NCBI RefSeq assembly: GCF_000519185.1
Contig: NZ_JAFA01000013.1
Location: 124,001 to 188,000 of the forward strand
From: Paraburkholderia nodosa DSM 21604
GTDB lineage: Bacteria > Pseudomonadota > Gammaproteobacteria > Burkholderiales > Burkholderiaceae
Length of the DNA: 64,000 nucleotides
Direction of reading: 5' to 3'
The position numbers and the translations under genes are program-made. Shown here piece after piece: positions 26,271 through 37,726 of the stretch (the stretch's first letter is position 1; the number at the start of each line of letters is the position of its first letter). Under the pieces are notes generated by a model. It saw only the letters and a list, made by a program, of their open reading frames with translations. It did not search any database and was not told where the DNA came from.

Positions 26271-27500
26271 TTGAACACGTCCGCTGCAAACCCAGGCGAA
26301 CTGGCCGGCCGCCACCTCGTGCTCGGCATGACGGGCGGCATTGCCTGCTACAAGATCGCCGAGCTCACACGCCTGTTGACCAAGGCCGGCGCGACCGTGC
26401 AGGTCGTGATGACCGAGGCGGCCACGCAGTTCATCACGCCGGTCACCATGCAGGCACTGTCGGGCCGCCCCGTCTATACGAGCCAGTGGGACGGCCGCGT
26501 GCCCAACAACATGGCGCACATCGACCTCTCGCGCGAGGCCGACGCCATCGTCATCGCGCCCGCCTCCACCGACTTCCTCGCCAAACTCGCCCACGGTTTC
26601 GCCGACGATCTGCTCTCCACGCTGTGCGTGGCGCGCGACTGCCCGCTGCTGGTCGTACCCGCGATGAACCGGCAGATGTGGCAAAACCCGGCCACGCAGC
26701 GCAACGTCGCGCAACTGCGCGCGGACGGCATCGAAACGCTCGGTCCCGATTCCGGCCCGCAGGCGTGCGGCGAGATCGGCGACGGGCGCATGCTCGAACC
26801 CGAGGCCGTGTACGAGGCGATCGTCTCGTTCTTCGCGCCGAAGGTGCTCGCGGGCCGCAAGCTCCTGATCACCGCCGGCCCGACCTTCGAGCCGCTCGAT
26901 CCCGTGCGCGGCATCACCAACCGCTCGAGCGGCAAGATGGGCTTCGCGCTCGCGCGCGCCGCGCAGCAGGCGGGCGCCGAGGTGCATCTGGTCGCCGGCC
27001 CGGTCGCGCTGGAAACCCCGTGGGGCGTGTATCGCGAAGACGTGCAGTCCGCCCGGCAGATGTACGACGCGGTCATGCGCGCCGCGACCGATGCCGATGT
27101 CTTCATCGGTGTGGCGGCCGTGGCCGACTGGCGCGTCGATCATGTCGCCGCGCACAAGATCAAGAAGACGGCCGAGCACCGCATGCCGACGTTCACGTTC
27201 GTCGAGAACCCGGACATCCTCGCCTCGGTCGCGGCCTTGCCGAATCCGCCTTACTGCGTAGGCTTCGCCGCCGAAAGCGGCGACCTCGACGTGCACGGCG
27301 AAGAAAAGCGCGCGCGCAAGAAGGTGCCGCTGTTGATCGGCAATCTCGGCCCGCTCACCTTCGGTCAGGACGACAATGAAGTCGTGCTGTTCGAGGCGGG
27401 CGGCCGCAAGCCGCTGCCGCGCGCGGCCAAGCGGGCGCTCGCTCAGACGCTCGTCGCCGAAATCGCGCGGCGTCTGCCGGACCCGAGCATCATCTCGTGA
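26271..27500 (+). CDS. coaBC: phosphopantothenoylcysteine decarboxylase/phosphopantothenate-cysteine ligase
   Basis: A 409-residue bifunctional coenzyme A enzyme. The CoaC half (1-190) is a flavodoxin-like decarboxylase with the PAMNRQMWQNPATQRN substrate loop and the NNMAHIDLSREAD His. The CoaB half begins near 197 with LLITAGPTFEPLDPVRGITNRSSGKMG-type residues that bind nucleotide. The start codon is TTG at 26271, eight bases after AAAGGAG; no ATG or GTG fits. The ribosome binding site abuts the dispersed palindrome. Confidence 0.95.
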   Translation: MNTSAANPGELAGRHLVLGMTGGIACYKIAELTRLLTKAGATVQVVMTEAATQFITPVTMQALSGRPVYTSQWDGRVPNNMAHIDLSREADAIVIAPASTDFLAKLAHGFADDLLSTLCVARDCPLLVVPAMNRQMWQNPATQRNVAQLRADGIETLGPDSGPQACGEIGDGRMLEPEAVYEAIVSFFAPKVLAGRKLLITAGPTFEPLDPVRGITNRSSGKMGFALARAAQQAGAEVHLVAGPVALETPWGVYREDVQSARQMYDAVMRAATDADVFIGVAAVADWRVDHVAAHKIKKTAEHRMPTFTFVENPDILASVAALPNPPYCVGFAAESGDLDVHGEEKRARKKVPLLIGNLGPLTFGQDDNEVVLFEAGGRKPLPRAAKRALAQTLVAEIARRLPDPSIIS

Positions 27501-27567
27501 CGCGCGCGCCGGCGCACCCGTGTGCCGGCGTTGGGCGCCGCGAACACAGGCAAGGAGCAGTACTGCC

Positions 27568-28572
27568 ATGACACTGCTTTCCGTACTCGACCAGTCGCCC
27601 GTCATCGCAGGGCACAGCGCGGCGGACGCCATCGCCGCCACCATCGAGCTTGCACAGCTCGCCGACGACCTCGGCTACACGCGCTACTGGTGCGCCGAGC
27701 ATCACGGCCTGCTCGGCGTGTGCAACCCCTGCCCCGAAGTCATGCTCGCGCGCCTCGGCAGCGTCACGAAGCGCATCCGCATCGGCTCGGGCGGCATCAT
27801 GCTGCCCTATTACAGCCCCTTCAAGGTCGCCGAACAGTTCATGATGCTCGAAGCGCTCTTTCCAGGGCGCGTCGATCTCGGTGTCGGGCGTGCGCCGGGC
27901 GGCGACATGCGTACGGCGCAGGCCGTGGCCGCTGGCGCGTACAACCGGGGCGACCAGTTCACGCAGCAGGTGCAGGATCTCGTCGGCCTGATGGACGGCA
28001 CGCTCCCCGCCGATCATCTCGCGAGCGGCGTCGTACTGCAGCCGCAGATCCAGACGCGCCCGCAGCTCTGGGTGCTCGGTTCGAGCGACTTCGGCGGCAT
28101 CCTCGCCGCGCAGCTCGGGCTGCGCTTCTCGTTCGCGCACTTCATCAACGCGCACTTCGGGCATCTCGTGGCCGAGGCCTATCTCGACCGCTTCAAGCCC
28201 GGCCACGAAGCGAAGCCGTATCTCGCGTGCGCCGTGTTCGCGATCTGCGCGGACACCGAAGCCGAGGCCGCCGACCTCGAAAAGGCCGTCGACCTGCGCC
28301 GCGTGCAGATGGCCTACGGCCTGAACGCGCCGATCCCGAGCCTCGAACAAGGACGCGCGCAGGAATACGGCGAGCGCGAGCAGATCGTGATCGACCGCGA
28401 GAAGCCGCGCAGCGTCATCGGCACGCCCGAGAGCGTCACCGAGCGCCTTCTCGCAATCAAGGACAACTTTCGCGCCGACGAACTGATCGTGCTGACCGTT
28501 GCGGGCAGCTACAAAGCTCGTCTGCGCTCTTATGAACTGCTCGCCGAGGCGTTCCAGCTGCCTCGCGCCTGA
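27568..28572 (+). CDS. LLM-class (luciferase-like) flavin-dependent oxidoreductase
   Basis: A 334-residue member of the bacterial luciferase-like family, single-component type. RYWCAEHHGLLGVCNPCPEV, GSGGIMLPYYSPFKVAEQF and the GRVDLGVGRAPGGD block are hallmarks. Flavin monooxygenase or reductase activity is expected; the substrate is unknown. AAGGAG precedes the ATG at 27568. It sits between coaBC and dut, housekeeping genes, and is probably in the same transcript. Confidence 0.87.
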   Translation: MTLLSVLDQSPVIAGHSAADAIAATIELAQLADDLGYTRYWCAEHHGLLGVCNPCPEVMLARLGSVTKRIRIGSGGIMLPYYSPFKVAEQFMMLEALFPGRVDLGVGRAPGGDMRTAQAVAAGAYNRGDQFTQQVQDLVGLMDGTLPADHLASGVVLQPQIQTRPQLWVLGSSDFGGILAAQLGLRFSFAHFINAHFGHLVAEAYLDRFKPGHEAKPYLACAVFAICADTEAEAADLEKAVDLRRVQMAYGLNAPIPSLEQGRAQEYGEREQIVIDREKPRSVIGTPESVTERLLAIKDNFRADELIVLTVAGSYKARLRSYELLAEAFQLPRA

Positions 28573-28604
28573 GCGATCCACCACCGGCCCATCAACCTGA
28601 CTTC

Positions 28605-29051
28605 ATGAAAATCGACATCAAGATCCTGAACGAGCGCATGCGCGACCAGCTGCCCCACTACGCCACGCCGGGCAGCGCCGGCCTCGACCTGCGCGCGTGC
28701 CTCGACGCGCCGATCACGCTGGAACCGGGCGAAACGAAGCTCGTGCCGACGGGCCTCGCCATCCACGTGGCCGATCCGGGCTACGCGGCGCTGATCCTGC
28801 CGCGCTCGGGCCTCGGCCACAAGCACGGCATCGTGCTCGGCAATCTGGTCGGCCTGATCGACTCGGACTACCAGGGCGAACTGATGATTTCGACCTGGAA
28901 CCGCGGCCACACCACCTTCACGCTCAACCCGCTGGAGCGCCTCGCGCAGCTCGTGATCGTGCCGGTCGTGCAGGCGCAGTTCAACATCGTCGACGACTTC
29001 GAGGCGAGCGAGCGCGGCGCGGGCGGTTTCGGCAGCACGGGCAAGCACTGA
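28605..29051 (+). CDS. dut: dUTP diphosphatase
   Basis: A 148-residue trimeric dUTPase. All five motifs are seen: TPGSAGLDLRA, LPRSGLGHKHGI (PRSG), GLIDSDYQGEL with the catalytic Asp, ERLAQLVIVPV, and the C-terminal ERGAGGFGSTG glycine-rich flap. It keeps uracil out of DNA and supplies dUMP. Followed by a strong terminator. Confidence 0.96.
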   Translation: MKIDIKILNERMRDQLPHYATPGSAGLDLRACLDAPITLEPGETKLVPTGLAIHVADPGYAALILPRSGLGHKHGIVLGNLVGLIDSDYQGELMISTWNRGHTTFTLNPLERLAQLVIVPVVQAQFNIVDDFEASERGAGGFGSTGKH

Positions 29052-29072
29052 CCCAGGCGGTAGCGCCGGCAA

Positions 29073-29104
29073 CAAAAAAGCACGCCCCGGCGTGCTTTTT
29101 TTTG
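29073..29104. terminator. bidirectional terminator between dut and amino acid permease
   Basis: AAAAAAGCACGCC-CCG-GCGTGCTTTTTTTT between convergent genes. Confidence 0.92.
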
Positions 29105-29107
29105 CGT

Positions 29108-30523
29108 TCAGACGGAGGCTTCGGTTCGCTGCGCCGCGCCGGGACGCCGACGATACCAGAGCGCATACACCACCACGAGCACCGCGAGAAACGCGAGGCC
29201 GTAGGCCAGCGTCATGCGAAATTCGCGCGTAAAGGCCGTGCCGGCCAGAATACCGAGCATCAGCAGCGCGCCCAGCACGCTCGTGAACGGGAAGCCCCAC
29301 ATGCGGAACGCGAGCGGCGCGCCGCCTTCGCGCGCCTGGCGCACGCGGAAAAAAATCTGCGTGACGAAGATCATGAACCACGTGAACATCGCGCCGAACA
29401 TGGCGATCGACATCATCAGCGTGAACGCTGCCTGCGGCCAGAGCGCGTTGAGCACGGCCGCCACCGCGATGCCGATGGTGGACAGCGAAAGCGCGGCCGT
29501 CGGCACGCCGTGGCGCGTGAGACGCCCGAACGCCGCCGGCGCATAGCCCGCGCGCGAGAGGCTGAACATCATGCGCGTGGTGATGTAGAGCTGGCTGTTC
29601 ATGGCCGAGAGCGCCGCCACGAGCACGATGAAGTTGATCGCGCCCGCCGCGTAGGGCACGCCGGTTGCGGCCATGACTTTCACGAACGGGCTCTCGTTGC
29701 CGCCCGCCTGGGTCCAAGGCACGATGGCGAGCATGAGTGCGAGCGTGAGCAGGTAGAACAGCACGAGGCGCAGCACGGTCGCGCGAAACGCGCGCGTGAC
29801 GGCGCGCTGCGGGTCCTGCGCCTCGGCGGCCGCCACGGCGATCGTCTCCACGCCCAGGTAGCTGAAGAGCGAGACGATCGTCCCGACCCACACGCCCCAC
29901 CAGCCTCGCGGCAGCAAGCCGCCGTGCGACGTGTAGTTCGCGAAGCCCACGCCGGAGCCGGCCGGCGCGCGCCACACGAACCATGCACCCAGCACGATGA
30001 ACGCGACGATGGCCGCGATCTTGAGGCTCGAGAACAGATATTCGATGGCGCCGTACGCGCGCACACTCATTGCGTTCACAACGATCAGCGCTGCTGAAAA
30101 TCCGACGATCCAGTAGAGCCCCGGCACATGGGGCAACCAGAATTTCATGTAAACCGCGATTGCAGCGACTTCGGTGCCCACCGCCAGCACATACGCCGAC
30201 CAGTACGCATAGCGCACGACGAAGCCAGCGAGCGGCCCGATATAGTGCTCGGCATATGCGCCGAACGAGCCCGATACCGGATGCGCAACGGTCATCTCCG
30301 CGAGCGCGCCCATCAACAGCAAGGCGATCAGCGCGCCGATCGCGTAGGAAATGAGCACGCCGGGCCCGGCGAAAGAGATCGCGAAGCCGCTGCCGAGAAA
30401 GAGCCCGGTGCCGACCGCGCCACCGATGGCGATCATCGTCATCTGCCCGGCGGACAAGCCCTGACGCAGCCCTTGTTCGCGCTCGACGATGGCTTCGAAC
30501 GCGCCCGATTTACGTGGTACCAC
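29108..30523 (-). CDS. amino acid permease (APC superfamily, AAT family)
   Basis: A 471-residue inner-membrane transporter with about twelve helices. MTMIAIGGAVGTGLFLGSGFAI in helix 1 is the AAT substrate-binding unwound region, and LFSYLGVETIAVAAAEAQDP is the conserved cytoplasmic motif. These resemble ProY/CycA/GabP-type proton symporters; which amino acid is carried cannot be told. The start is GTG at 30523. Confidence 0.88.
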   Translation of the reverse strand: MVPRKSGAFEAIVEREQGLRQGLSAGQMTMIAIGGAVGTGLFLGSGFAISFAGPGVLISYAIGALIALLLMGALAEMTVAHPVSGSFGAYAEHYIGPLAGFVVRYAYWSAYVLAVGTEVAAIAVYMKFWLPHVPGLYWIVGFSAALIVVNAMSVRAYGAIEYLFSSLKIAAIVAFIVLGAWFVWRAPAGSGVGFANYTSHGGLLPRGWWGVWVGTIVSLFSYLGVETIAVAAAEAQDPQRAVTRAFRATVLRLVLFYLLTLALMLAIVPWTQAGGNESPFVKVMAATGVPYAAGAINFIVLVAALSAMNSQLYITTRMMFSLSRAGYAPAAFGRLTRHGVPTAALSLSTIGIAVAAVLNALWPQAAFTLMMSIAMFGAMFTWFMIFVTQIFFRVRQAREGGAPLAFRMWGFPFTSVLGALLMLGILAGTAFTREFRMTLAYGLAFLAVLVVVYALWYRRRPGAAQRTEASV

Positions 30524-30664
30524 TGTTACACCCCTGCTTCGCGCGAGCGCTACTCAGCGCTGCGCATCAAGAAAACGCCGACGGCGGACAAACGCGCATT
30601 TTACCGGCTGACGGCTGGCGCGCCTGCGCGGCACGGCGCAGCACCCAGACCTGTCAGCGCAAAT

Positions 30665-30697
30665 AAAAACGGCGCAGTCCTTTCGGACTGCGCCGTC
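30665..30697 (-). terminator. clpS-clpA terminator
   Basis: On the minus strand ACGGCGCAGTCC-GAAA-GGACTGCGCCGT is followed by TTTTATTT, 36 bases after the clpA stop. Confidence 0.88.
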
Positions 30698-30732
30698 TTG
30701 CCTGAAGGCTGTTTGCGCAGTAGCGCCGCCGC

Positions 30733-33020
<2,288 letters not shown>

Positions 33021-33024
<4 letters not shown>

Positions 33025-33335
33025 GCTTCCTCCATCACACACTGCAGCGGATGCCCGGCCTGCCGTGCGTGGGTAACGACTTGCTCAACCTTGGTCGACG
33101 CGATGTCTCGCGTATAGACCCCACAAACACCCCTGCCCTCGCGATGGACCTTCAACATGATCTGCGTTGCGGTCTCGCGGTCCTTATTGAAATATTCCTG
33201 CACGACCATCACGACGAATTCCATCGGCGTGTAGTCGTCATTCATTAGCACGACCTTGTACATGGAGGGCGGTTTGACCTTTTGCTCCTGCCGCTCCACT
33301 ACGGTTGAATCCTGCTTGTCCGGGATAATCGCCAT
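33021..33335 (-). CDS. clpS: ATP-dependent Clp protease adaptor ClpS
   Basis: A 104-residue adaptor that delivers N-degron substrates to ClpA. PPSMYKVVLMNDDYTPMEFVV is the N-end-rule binding strand; YFNKDRETATQIMLKVHREG follows. The flexible N-terminal 25 residues are present. Order csp / clpS-clpA with divergent csp mirrors the E. coli cspD-clpS-clpA locus. Confidence 0.96.
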
Positions 33336-33920
33336 ACACCCATTCTAAACAACTCGGACAGGCCCGCAATCCTGCCGTAACCTGACCGGCCGGCCGGTGA
33401 ACCCGGCGCTCCCGACCTGCGACCCGCTGCAAGCAATTCATGCGCCCTGGCCCGGCCCCGATCCCTTGGACCGGCTGCGGGGCCGGTACACAATCCTGCT
33501 CTCAGCAGCTTTCACGCCACCGTTGAATTGAGTATCGCACAACCTTGACGTTGCCGTGGGAAGCGACTGTAGGCGCCCGCACGCTCAGTGTCAGATTCCA
33601 TGGTGCGGTGCATCGCATATGCGTCGCCTGCGCGATTTTTCAAGACACTATCCTGCACCTGCTTTATGCACCGGTGCTTAGCGTCGGCGAAAAGCAGGAA
33701 AAACCCTGGAAATGCGCTCTTTACAACGCGTCAAAGGGCGTCTCAAAATATTCTTGACAGCAGAATAAAGACCCTCAACAATCAAGCTGGCACTTTTTTC
33801 AACCGCCTTAAATTCGAAAAAATGCCGTTGGTGAGCTTGTGAGGAGGGGGCGATCGCACCGCGATCGTTTAGCTTTTCGAACTGCTCGTGGTAGTGACAT
33901 GAGTTACAGGGGAAGTTGGT
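33336..33920 (+). other. divergent intergenic region clpS / csp, 585 bp
   Basis: No gene is supported. The left part (to about 33530) is GC-rich. The right part, 33590-33910, is AT-rich and holds the csp promoter and a 5' leader of about 130 bases. Open frames here lack ribosome binding sites and normal codon use. Confidence 0.55.
33754..33782 (+). promoter_or_regulatory. predicted csp promoter
   Basis: A perfect TTGACA (33754-33759), a 17-base spacer and AACAAT (33777-33782; four of six consensus). It would give a leader of about 130 nt before the cold-shock gene, the size usual for temperature-sensing csp leaders. Confidence 0.6.
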
Positions 33921-34127
33921 ATGGCAACCGGTACGGTCAAGTGGTTCAACGACGCGAAGGGTTTCGGGTTCATTACGCCGGATGAAGGCGGTGAGGACCT
34001 GTTCGCTCACTTTTCGGCTATTCAAATGAATGGCTTCAAGACCCTCAAAGAAGGGCAGAAGGTGAGCTTCGAGGTCGTGCAAGGCCCGAAGGGTAAACAG
34101 GCATCGAACATTCAGGCAGCAGCCTGA
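33921..34127 (+). CDS. cold-shock protein (CspA family)
   Basis: A 68-residue single cold-shock domain that binds single-stranded RNA/DNA and melts RNA structure. RNP1 is KGFGFI (about 13-18) and RNP2 is DLFAHFSAI (usually DVFVHF). GGGGAAG precedes the ATG. Divergent from clpS-clpA and followed by its own terminator. Confidence 0.96.
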   Translation: MATGTVKWFNDAKGFGFITPDEGGEDLFAHFSAIQMNGFKTLKEGQKVSFEVVQGPKGKQASNIQAAA

Positions 34128-34148
34128 TCTGTTCGGTACCCGTACCTT

Positions 34149-34178
34149 GGAAACCCGGCTTCGGCCGGGTTTCTTTTT
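34149..34178 (+). terminator. csp terminator
   Basis: GAAACCCGGC-TTCG-GCCGGGTTTC followed by TTTTTGG, 22 bases after the stop. Confidence 0.92.
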
Positions 34179-34206
34179 GGCGTCATGGTTTTTTAACGTT
34201 CGCGTG

Positions 34207-35811
34207 CTAGCTCACGCGCAACGTGCCCATCATGCCGAGATCCTCGTGCTCGAGGATGTGGCAATGAAACATGCGGTCGCCCGCCTCGTGCTGGACGGTT
34301 GCGATATGCACCGTTTCGCCGGGCCGCACGTTCACCGTGTCGCGCCATGCCAGCAGTTCCTCCTCCTTGCGCACGCCGCCGAGCTCGCGCGCCAGCACCT
34401 GAAATTGCGTACCGTGCAGATGAAACGGATGATCCATGTCCGTGCCGTTTGCTATCGTCCAGTGCTCGACTTCGCCGCGCCGGCTCGCCAGCGTCACGCG
34501 CGCAGGATCGAAGACCGCCCCGTTCACCATGAACTGCATGCCGCGCGGCATGGGCTGCGTGGACGCGCCCGGTGCGTGCATCGCTTTCATGTCCATGGCC
34601 TCGCTGAACAGCACGCGTTTTTGCGGAACCGTTAGCGGACCTGAAGAAACGAGCGGCGCGATCTCGCGCAGGCGCGCCGGGAGTGCCGATTGTGTCGCGC
34701 TGGCCGGTGCGAAGCCAACGCTCGCCAGGATCAGCGATGGCCCCGCAGGCAAGCTGCCGTGCGTCATCGCCATCTTGTGGCGGTCGTATTGCGCGGCAAT
34801 CAGCGACGCACGCGAGGCGCCCTGCCCCACGCGCACGATCAGCTCCGCGCGTTCGCCCGGCGCGAGCAAGAGCGAGGTGACGCCCTCGCGCGGCGCGCCC
34901 AGCAGCCCGCCGTCGGTCCCCACCTGCGTGAAGGCGCGGCCGTCGTCGAAGGCGAGTTGCAGATAGCGCGCGTTACAGCCATTCCAGACGCGCCAGCGCT
35001 CGTCGCGCACGACCTCGATGTGTGGCTGACGCGCACCGTTCACGAGCACGTACTGACCTTCGCGGCCGTTCATCCAGTCCATCATGCTATTCGCGGGAAT
35101 GGTCCCGTCTGCCGAGAGCTTCAGGTCGGACACGAACAGATGCCGCTCGGGCCACGCCGCGAGTGGATCGTCGGCGGCGCGCACGACGAAAGGCCCCGCC
35201 AGTCCGCGGAACACCTGCTCCGAACTCAGCATGTGCGGATGCGGGTGATACCAGTAGGTGCCTGCGCTCCCCTGCGGCAGCGTGAAGCGATAAACATGCT
35301 GCTCGCCCGGCGCGACGGGTTTCGACGGATTGCCGTCCTGGTCGGGCGGCACGGGCAGGCCGTGCCAGTGGATCGTCGAAGGCTGGGGCAGCCGGTTCAC
35401 GAAGGTGATTTCGACGGTGTCGCCCTCGCGTACGTCGATCAATGGACCGATGGCCGGGCCGTCGTTTTCGGCCGCTGCGAGCGCATCGTATTGCCAGAAG
35501 ACGGTTTGCGGCTTTCCGGGCAACAGCGCACGCGCAGCGGGCTGCGCGACGAGTGTCGCGCGAAACTGGCCCGGCTCGCGGCTCTGGTTGGCGAGCGTGC
35601 GCAGCGCGTCAAGCGGCGCACCGGCGGGCAATGCATCGGCAGGCGCGAGCGAGCCTTGCGACTGCATCATGCCGCCCGACATAGACGGCATGTCCGTCAT
35701 GCCGTGCATGGCGTGCATCGCATCACCCGCACCTTGCGCGAATGCATGGCGCGCGAACAGGGTCGCGGTGGCGGCGCTCAACGCGCCGGATAGAAATGCT
35801 CTTCGTTTCAT
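34207..35811 (-). CDS. Tat-exported multicopper oxidase (CopA/CueO-like)
   Basis: A 534-residue periplasmic copper oxidase, probably cuprous oxidase in copper tolerance. The N-terminus MKRRAFLSGALSAATATLF is a twin-arginine signal. Residues 30-50 are rich in Met and His (AMHAMHGMTDMPSMSGG), likely copper binding. The four copper motifs are HWHG, YWYHPHPH, HPFHLHGTQF and MFHCHILEHEDLGMM, the last with the type 1 axial Met. The ATG at 35811 has AGGA eight bases upstream, better than the in-frame ATG at 35826. It follows the Cys/His-rich gene on the same strand. Confidence 0.9.
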   Translation of the reverse strand: MKRRAFLSGALSAATATLFARHAFAQGAGDAMHAMHGMTDMPSMSGGMMQSQGSLAPADALPAGAPLDALRTLANQSREPGQFRATLVAQPAARALLPGKPQTVFWQYDALAAAENDGPAIGPLIDVREGDTVEITFVNRLPQPSTIHWHGLPVPPDQDGNPSKPVAPGEQHVYRFTLPQGSAGTYWYHPHPHMLSSEQVFRGLAGPFVVRAADDPLAAWPERHLFVSDLKLSADGTIPANSMMDWMNGREGQYVLVNGARQPHIEVVRDERWRVWNGCNARYLQLAFDDGRAFTQVGTDGGLLGAPREGVTSLLLAPGERAELIVRVGQGASRASLIAAQYDRHKMAMTHGSLPAGPSLILASVGFAPASATQSALPARLREIAPLVSSGPLTVPQKRVLFSEAMDMKAMHAPGASTQPMPRGMQFMVNGAVFDPARVTLASRRGEVEHWTIANGTDMDHPFHLHGTQFQVLARELGGVRKEEELLAWRDTVNVRPGETVHIATVQHEAGDRMFHCHILEHEDLGMMGTLRVS

Positions 35812-35941
35812 CGATGAAATCCTCATACCTCGTTCATGCCTGGGCACGCGGCGCGCAATAACACGCACGCCGTGCGCGCGGGATTCGTTTCGCTCACGCG
35901 AAGTGCGAGCGACGTAATTCGCCCGGAGCGAGCGGCCCGGC

Positions 35942-36373
35942 TCAGGCGATTGGAGGAGGTAAAGGAGGCGCGTGCGTAATGCCGGCGCGCAAGGCTGCGG
36001 GAAGCACGATAAGCGTGGAACGAGCACCGCTTTGAGCGTCGAATGCGCTCACGGCGCAAGGCACGCTGCAATGCGCGCAGCAGCCCGCGACGCAGCAACT
36101 CGCGCCGCAACCAGAATGCGTGCCGTGACCGCGCGTGCTCGTCCCGGCGCAACGATCGCTGACGAACACGTGCGGCGTGCGTGCGGCGTGCGCCGTCAGT
36201 GCATCGTGCTGCGCGTGCTCGCACGCCATCGCGCCGCGCATGGAAAGCAGCGCGAGCAGGCAGACGAGAAGGAAGCGATAGACGACTGGCACGTTGAACG
36301 AAACCGCGGATGAACTCGATTGACCGGTGCCATGATAGCGCACGGACTGATCGAAGTCGGTTAGCCCATCCAT
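35942..36373 (-). CDS. Cys/His-rich exported protein next to multicopper oxidase (CopL-like?)
   Basis: A frame of up to 143 residues. A hydrophobic segment VVYRFLLVCLLALLSMRGAMA looks like a signal peptide, so the real start may be a downstream GTG (about residue 28) rather than M1. The mature part has clustered cysteines and histidines (CEH, GCGASCCVAGCCAHC) and ends in a Pro-rich APPLPPPIA tail, a layout seen in CopL-type copper-linked proteins. It lies 130 bases before the multicopper oxidase and probably acts with it. Function inferred from composition and context only. Confidence 0.6.
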   Translation of the reverse strand: MDGLTDFDQSVRYHGTGQSSSSAVSFNVPVVYRFLLVCLLALLSMRGAMACEHAQHDALTAHAARTPHVFVSDRCAGTSTRGHGTHSGCGASCCVAGCCAHCSVPCAVSAFDAQSGARSTLIVLPAALRAGITHAPPLPPPIA

Positions 36374-36404
36374 TCGTGACGGATTTGCGGCGAGCCGGAT
36401 AAAA

Positions 36405-36438
36405 AAAGACCGGCAGATCTTTCGGTCTGCCGGCTTTT
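36405..36438. terminator. bidirectional terminator near icd
   Basis: AGACCGGCAGATC-TTTC-GGTCTGCCGGC with A-run on the left and T-run on the right; on the minus strand it ends the icd mRNA 32 bases after its stop. Confidence 0.85.
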
Positions 36439-36469
36439 TCTACTGGGACAGCGATGAGCCGTCTTGCGC

Positions 36470-37726
36470 CTACATATTCTCGATCATCACCTGCCCGAAG
36501 CCCGAGCACGACACCTGCGTCGCCCCTTCCATCAAACGCGCGAAGTCATAGGTCACACGCTTTTGCAGAATCGACTTCTCCATCGAGGCAATGATGAGGT
36601 TCGCTGCTTCGAACCAGCCGAGATGGCGCAGCATCATTTCCGCCGAAAGAATTTCGGAGCCCGGATTCACATAGTCCTTGCCCGCATACTTGGGGGCCGT
36701 GCCGTGAGTCGCCTCGAACATCGCCACGGAGTCCGAAAGATTCGCGCCCGGTGCGATACCGATGCCGCCCACCTGTGCCGCCAACGCGTCGGAAATGTAA
36801 TCCCCGTTCAGGTTCAGCGTGGCGATCACGTCGTATTCGGCCGGGCGCAGCAGGATCTGCTGCAGGAAGGCATCGGCGATCACGTCCTTGATCACGATGT
36901 CGCCGCCCGTCTTCGGATTCTTGATCTTCATCCACGGGCCGCCGTCTATCAGTTCTGCTGCGAACTCCTTCTGCGCGAGCGCATAACCGTAGTCGCGGAA
37001 CGCGCCTTCGGTGTACTTCATGATGTTGCCCTTGTGCACGAGCGTGACCGAGCGGCGCTCGTTGTCGATCGCATACTGGATCGCCTTGCGCACGAGACGC
37101 TCCGTGCCCTCGCGCGAGACCGGCTTGACGCCGACGCCAGAAGTGTCCGGGAAGCGGATCTTCGCCACGCCCATCTCTTCGCGCAGGAACTTGATGAGCT
37201 TCTTCGCGCCTTCGGACTCCGCGGGCCATTCGATGCCCGCATAGATATCTTCCGAGTTCTCGCGGAAAATGACCATGTTGACCTTCTCCGGCGCGCGCAC
37301 CGGCGAGGGCACGCCCTTGAAGTACTGCACGGGGCGCAGGCACACGTACAGATCGAGCTGCTGGCGCAGCGCGACGTTGAGCGACCGGATGCCGCCGCCA
37401 ACCGGCGTCGTCAGCGGTCCCTTGATCGACACTACGTATTCCTTCACGACGTCGAGCGTTTCTTCGGGCAGCCACACGTCGGGACCGTAGACCCGGGTTG
37501 CCTTCTCGCCCGCGTAGATTTCCATCCAGTGAATCTTGCGCTTGCCGCCATAGGCCTTTTCGACTGCCGCATCGACCACCTTCAGCATGACCGGCGTAAT
37601 GTCCACGCCCGTTCCATCGCCTTCGATGTACGGGATGATCGGCTGGTCTGAGACGTTGAGCGAAAAGTCCGGATTGACGGTGATCTTTTCACCGCCGGTC
37701 GGAACCACGATGTGCTGATACGGCAT
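36470..37726 (-). CDS. icd: isocitrate dehydrogenase (NADP+)
   Basis: A 418-residue TCA-cycle enzyme that oxidises isocitrate to 2-oxoglutarate and CO2. IPYIEGDGTGVDITPVM opens the fold. FRENSEDIYAGIEW and the regulatory serine block RSLNVALRQ resemble the phosphorylated Ser113 region of E. coli Icd. NLNGDYISDALAAQVGGIGIAPGAN is the metal/NADP site. GGAG precedes the ATG at 37726. Divergent from rluE, the same neighbourhood as in E. coli. Confidence 0.96.
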   Translation of the reverse strand: MPYQHIVVPTGGEKITVNPDFSLNVSDQPIIPYIEGDGTGVDITPVMLKVVDAAVEKAYGGKRKIHWMEIYAGEKATRVYGPDVWLPEETLDVVKEYVVSIKGPLTTPVGGGIRSLNVALRQQLDLYVCLRPVQYFKGVPSPVRAPEKVNMVIFRENSEDIYAGIEWPAESEGAKKLIKFLREEMGVAKIRFPDTSGVGVKPVSREGTERLVRKAIQYAIDNERRSVTLVHKGNIMKYTEGAFRDYGYALAQKEFAAELIDGGPWMKIKNPKTGGDIVIKDVIADAFLQQILLRPAEYDVIATLNLNGDYISDALAAQVGGIGIAPGANLSDSVAMFEATHGTAPKYAGKDYVNPGSEILSAEMMLRHLGWFEAANLIIASMEKSILQKRVTYDFARLMEGATQVSCSGFGQVMIENM

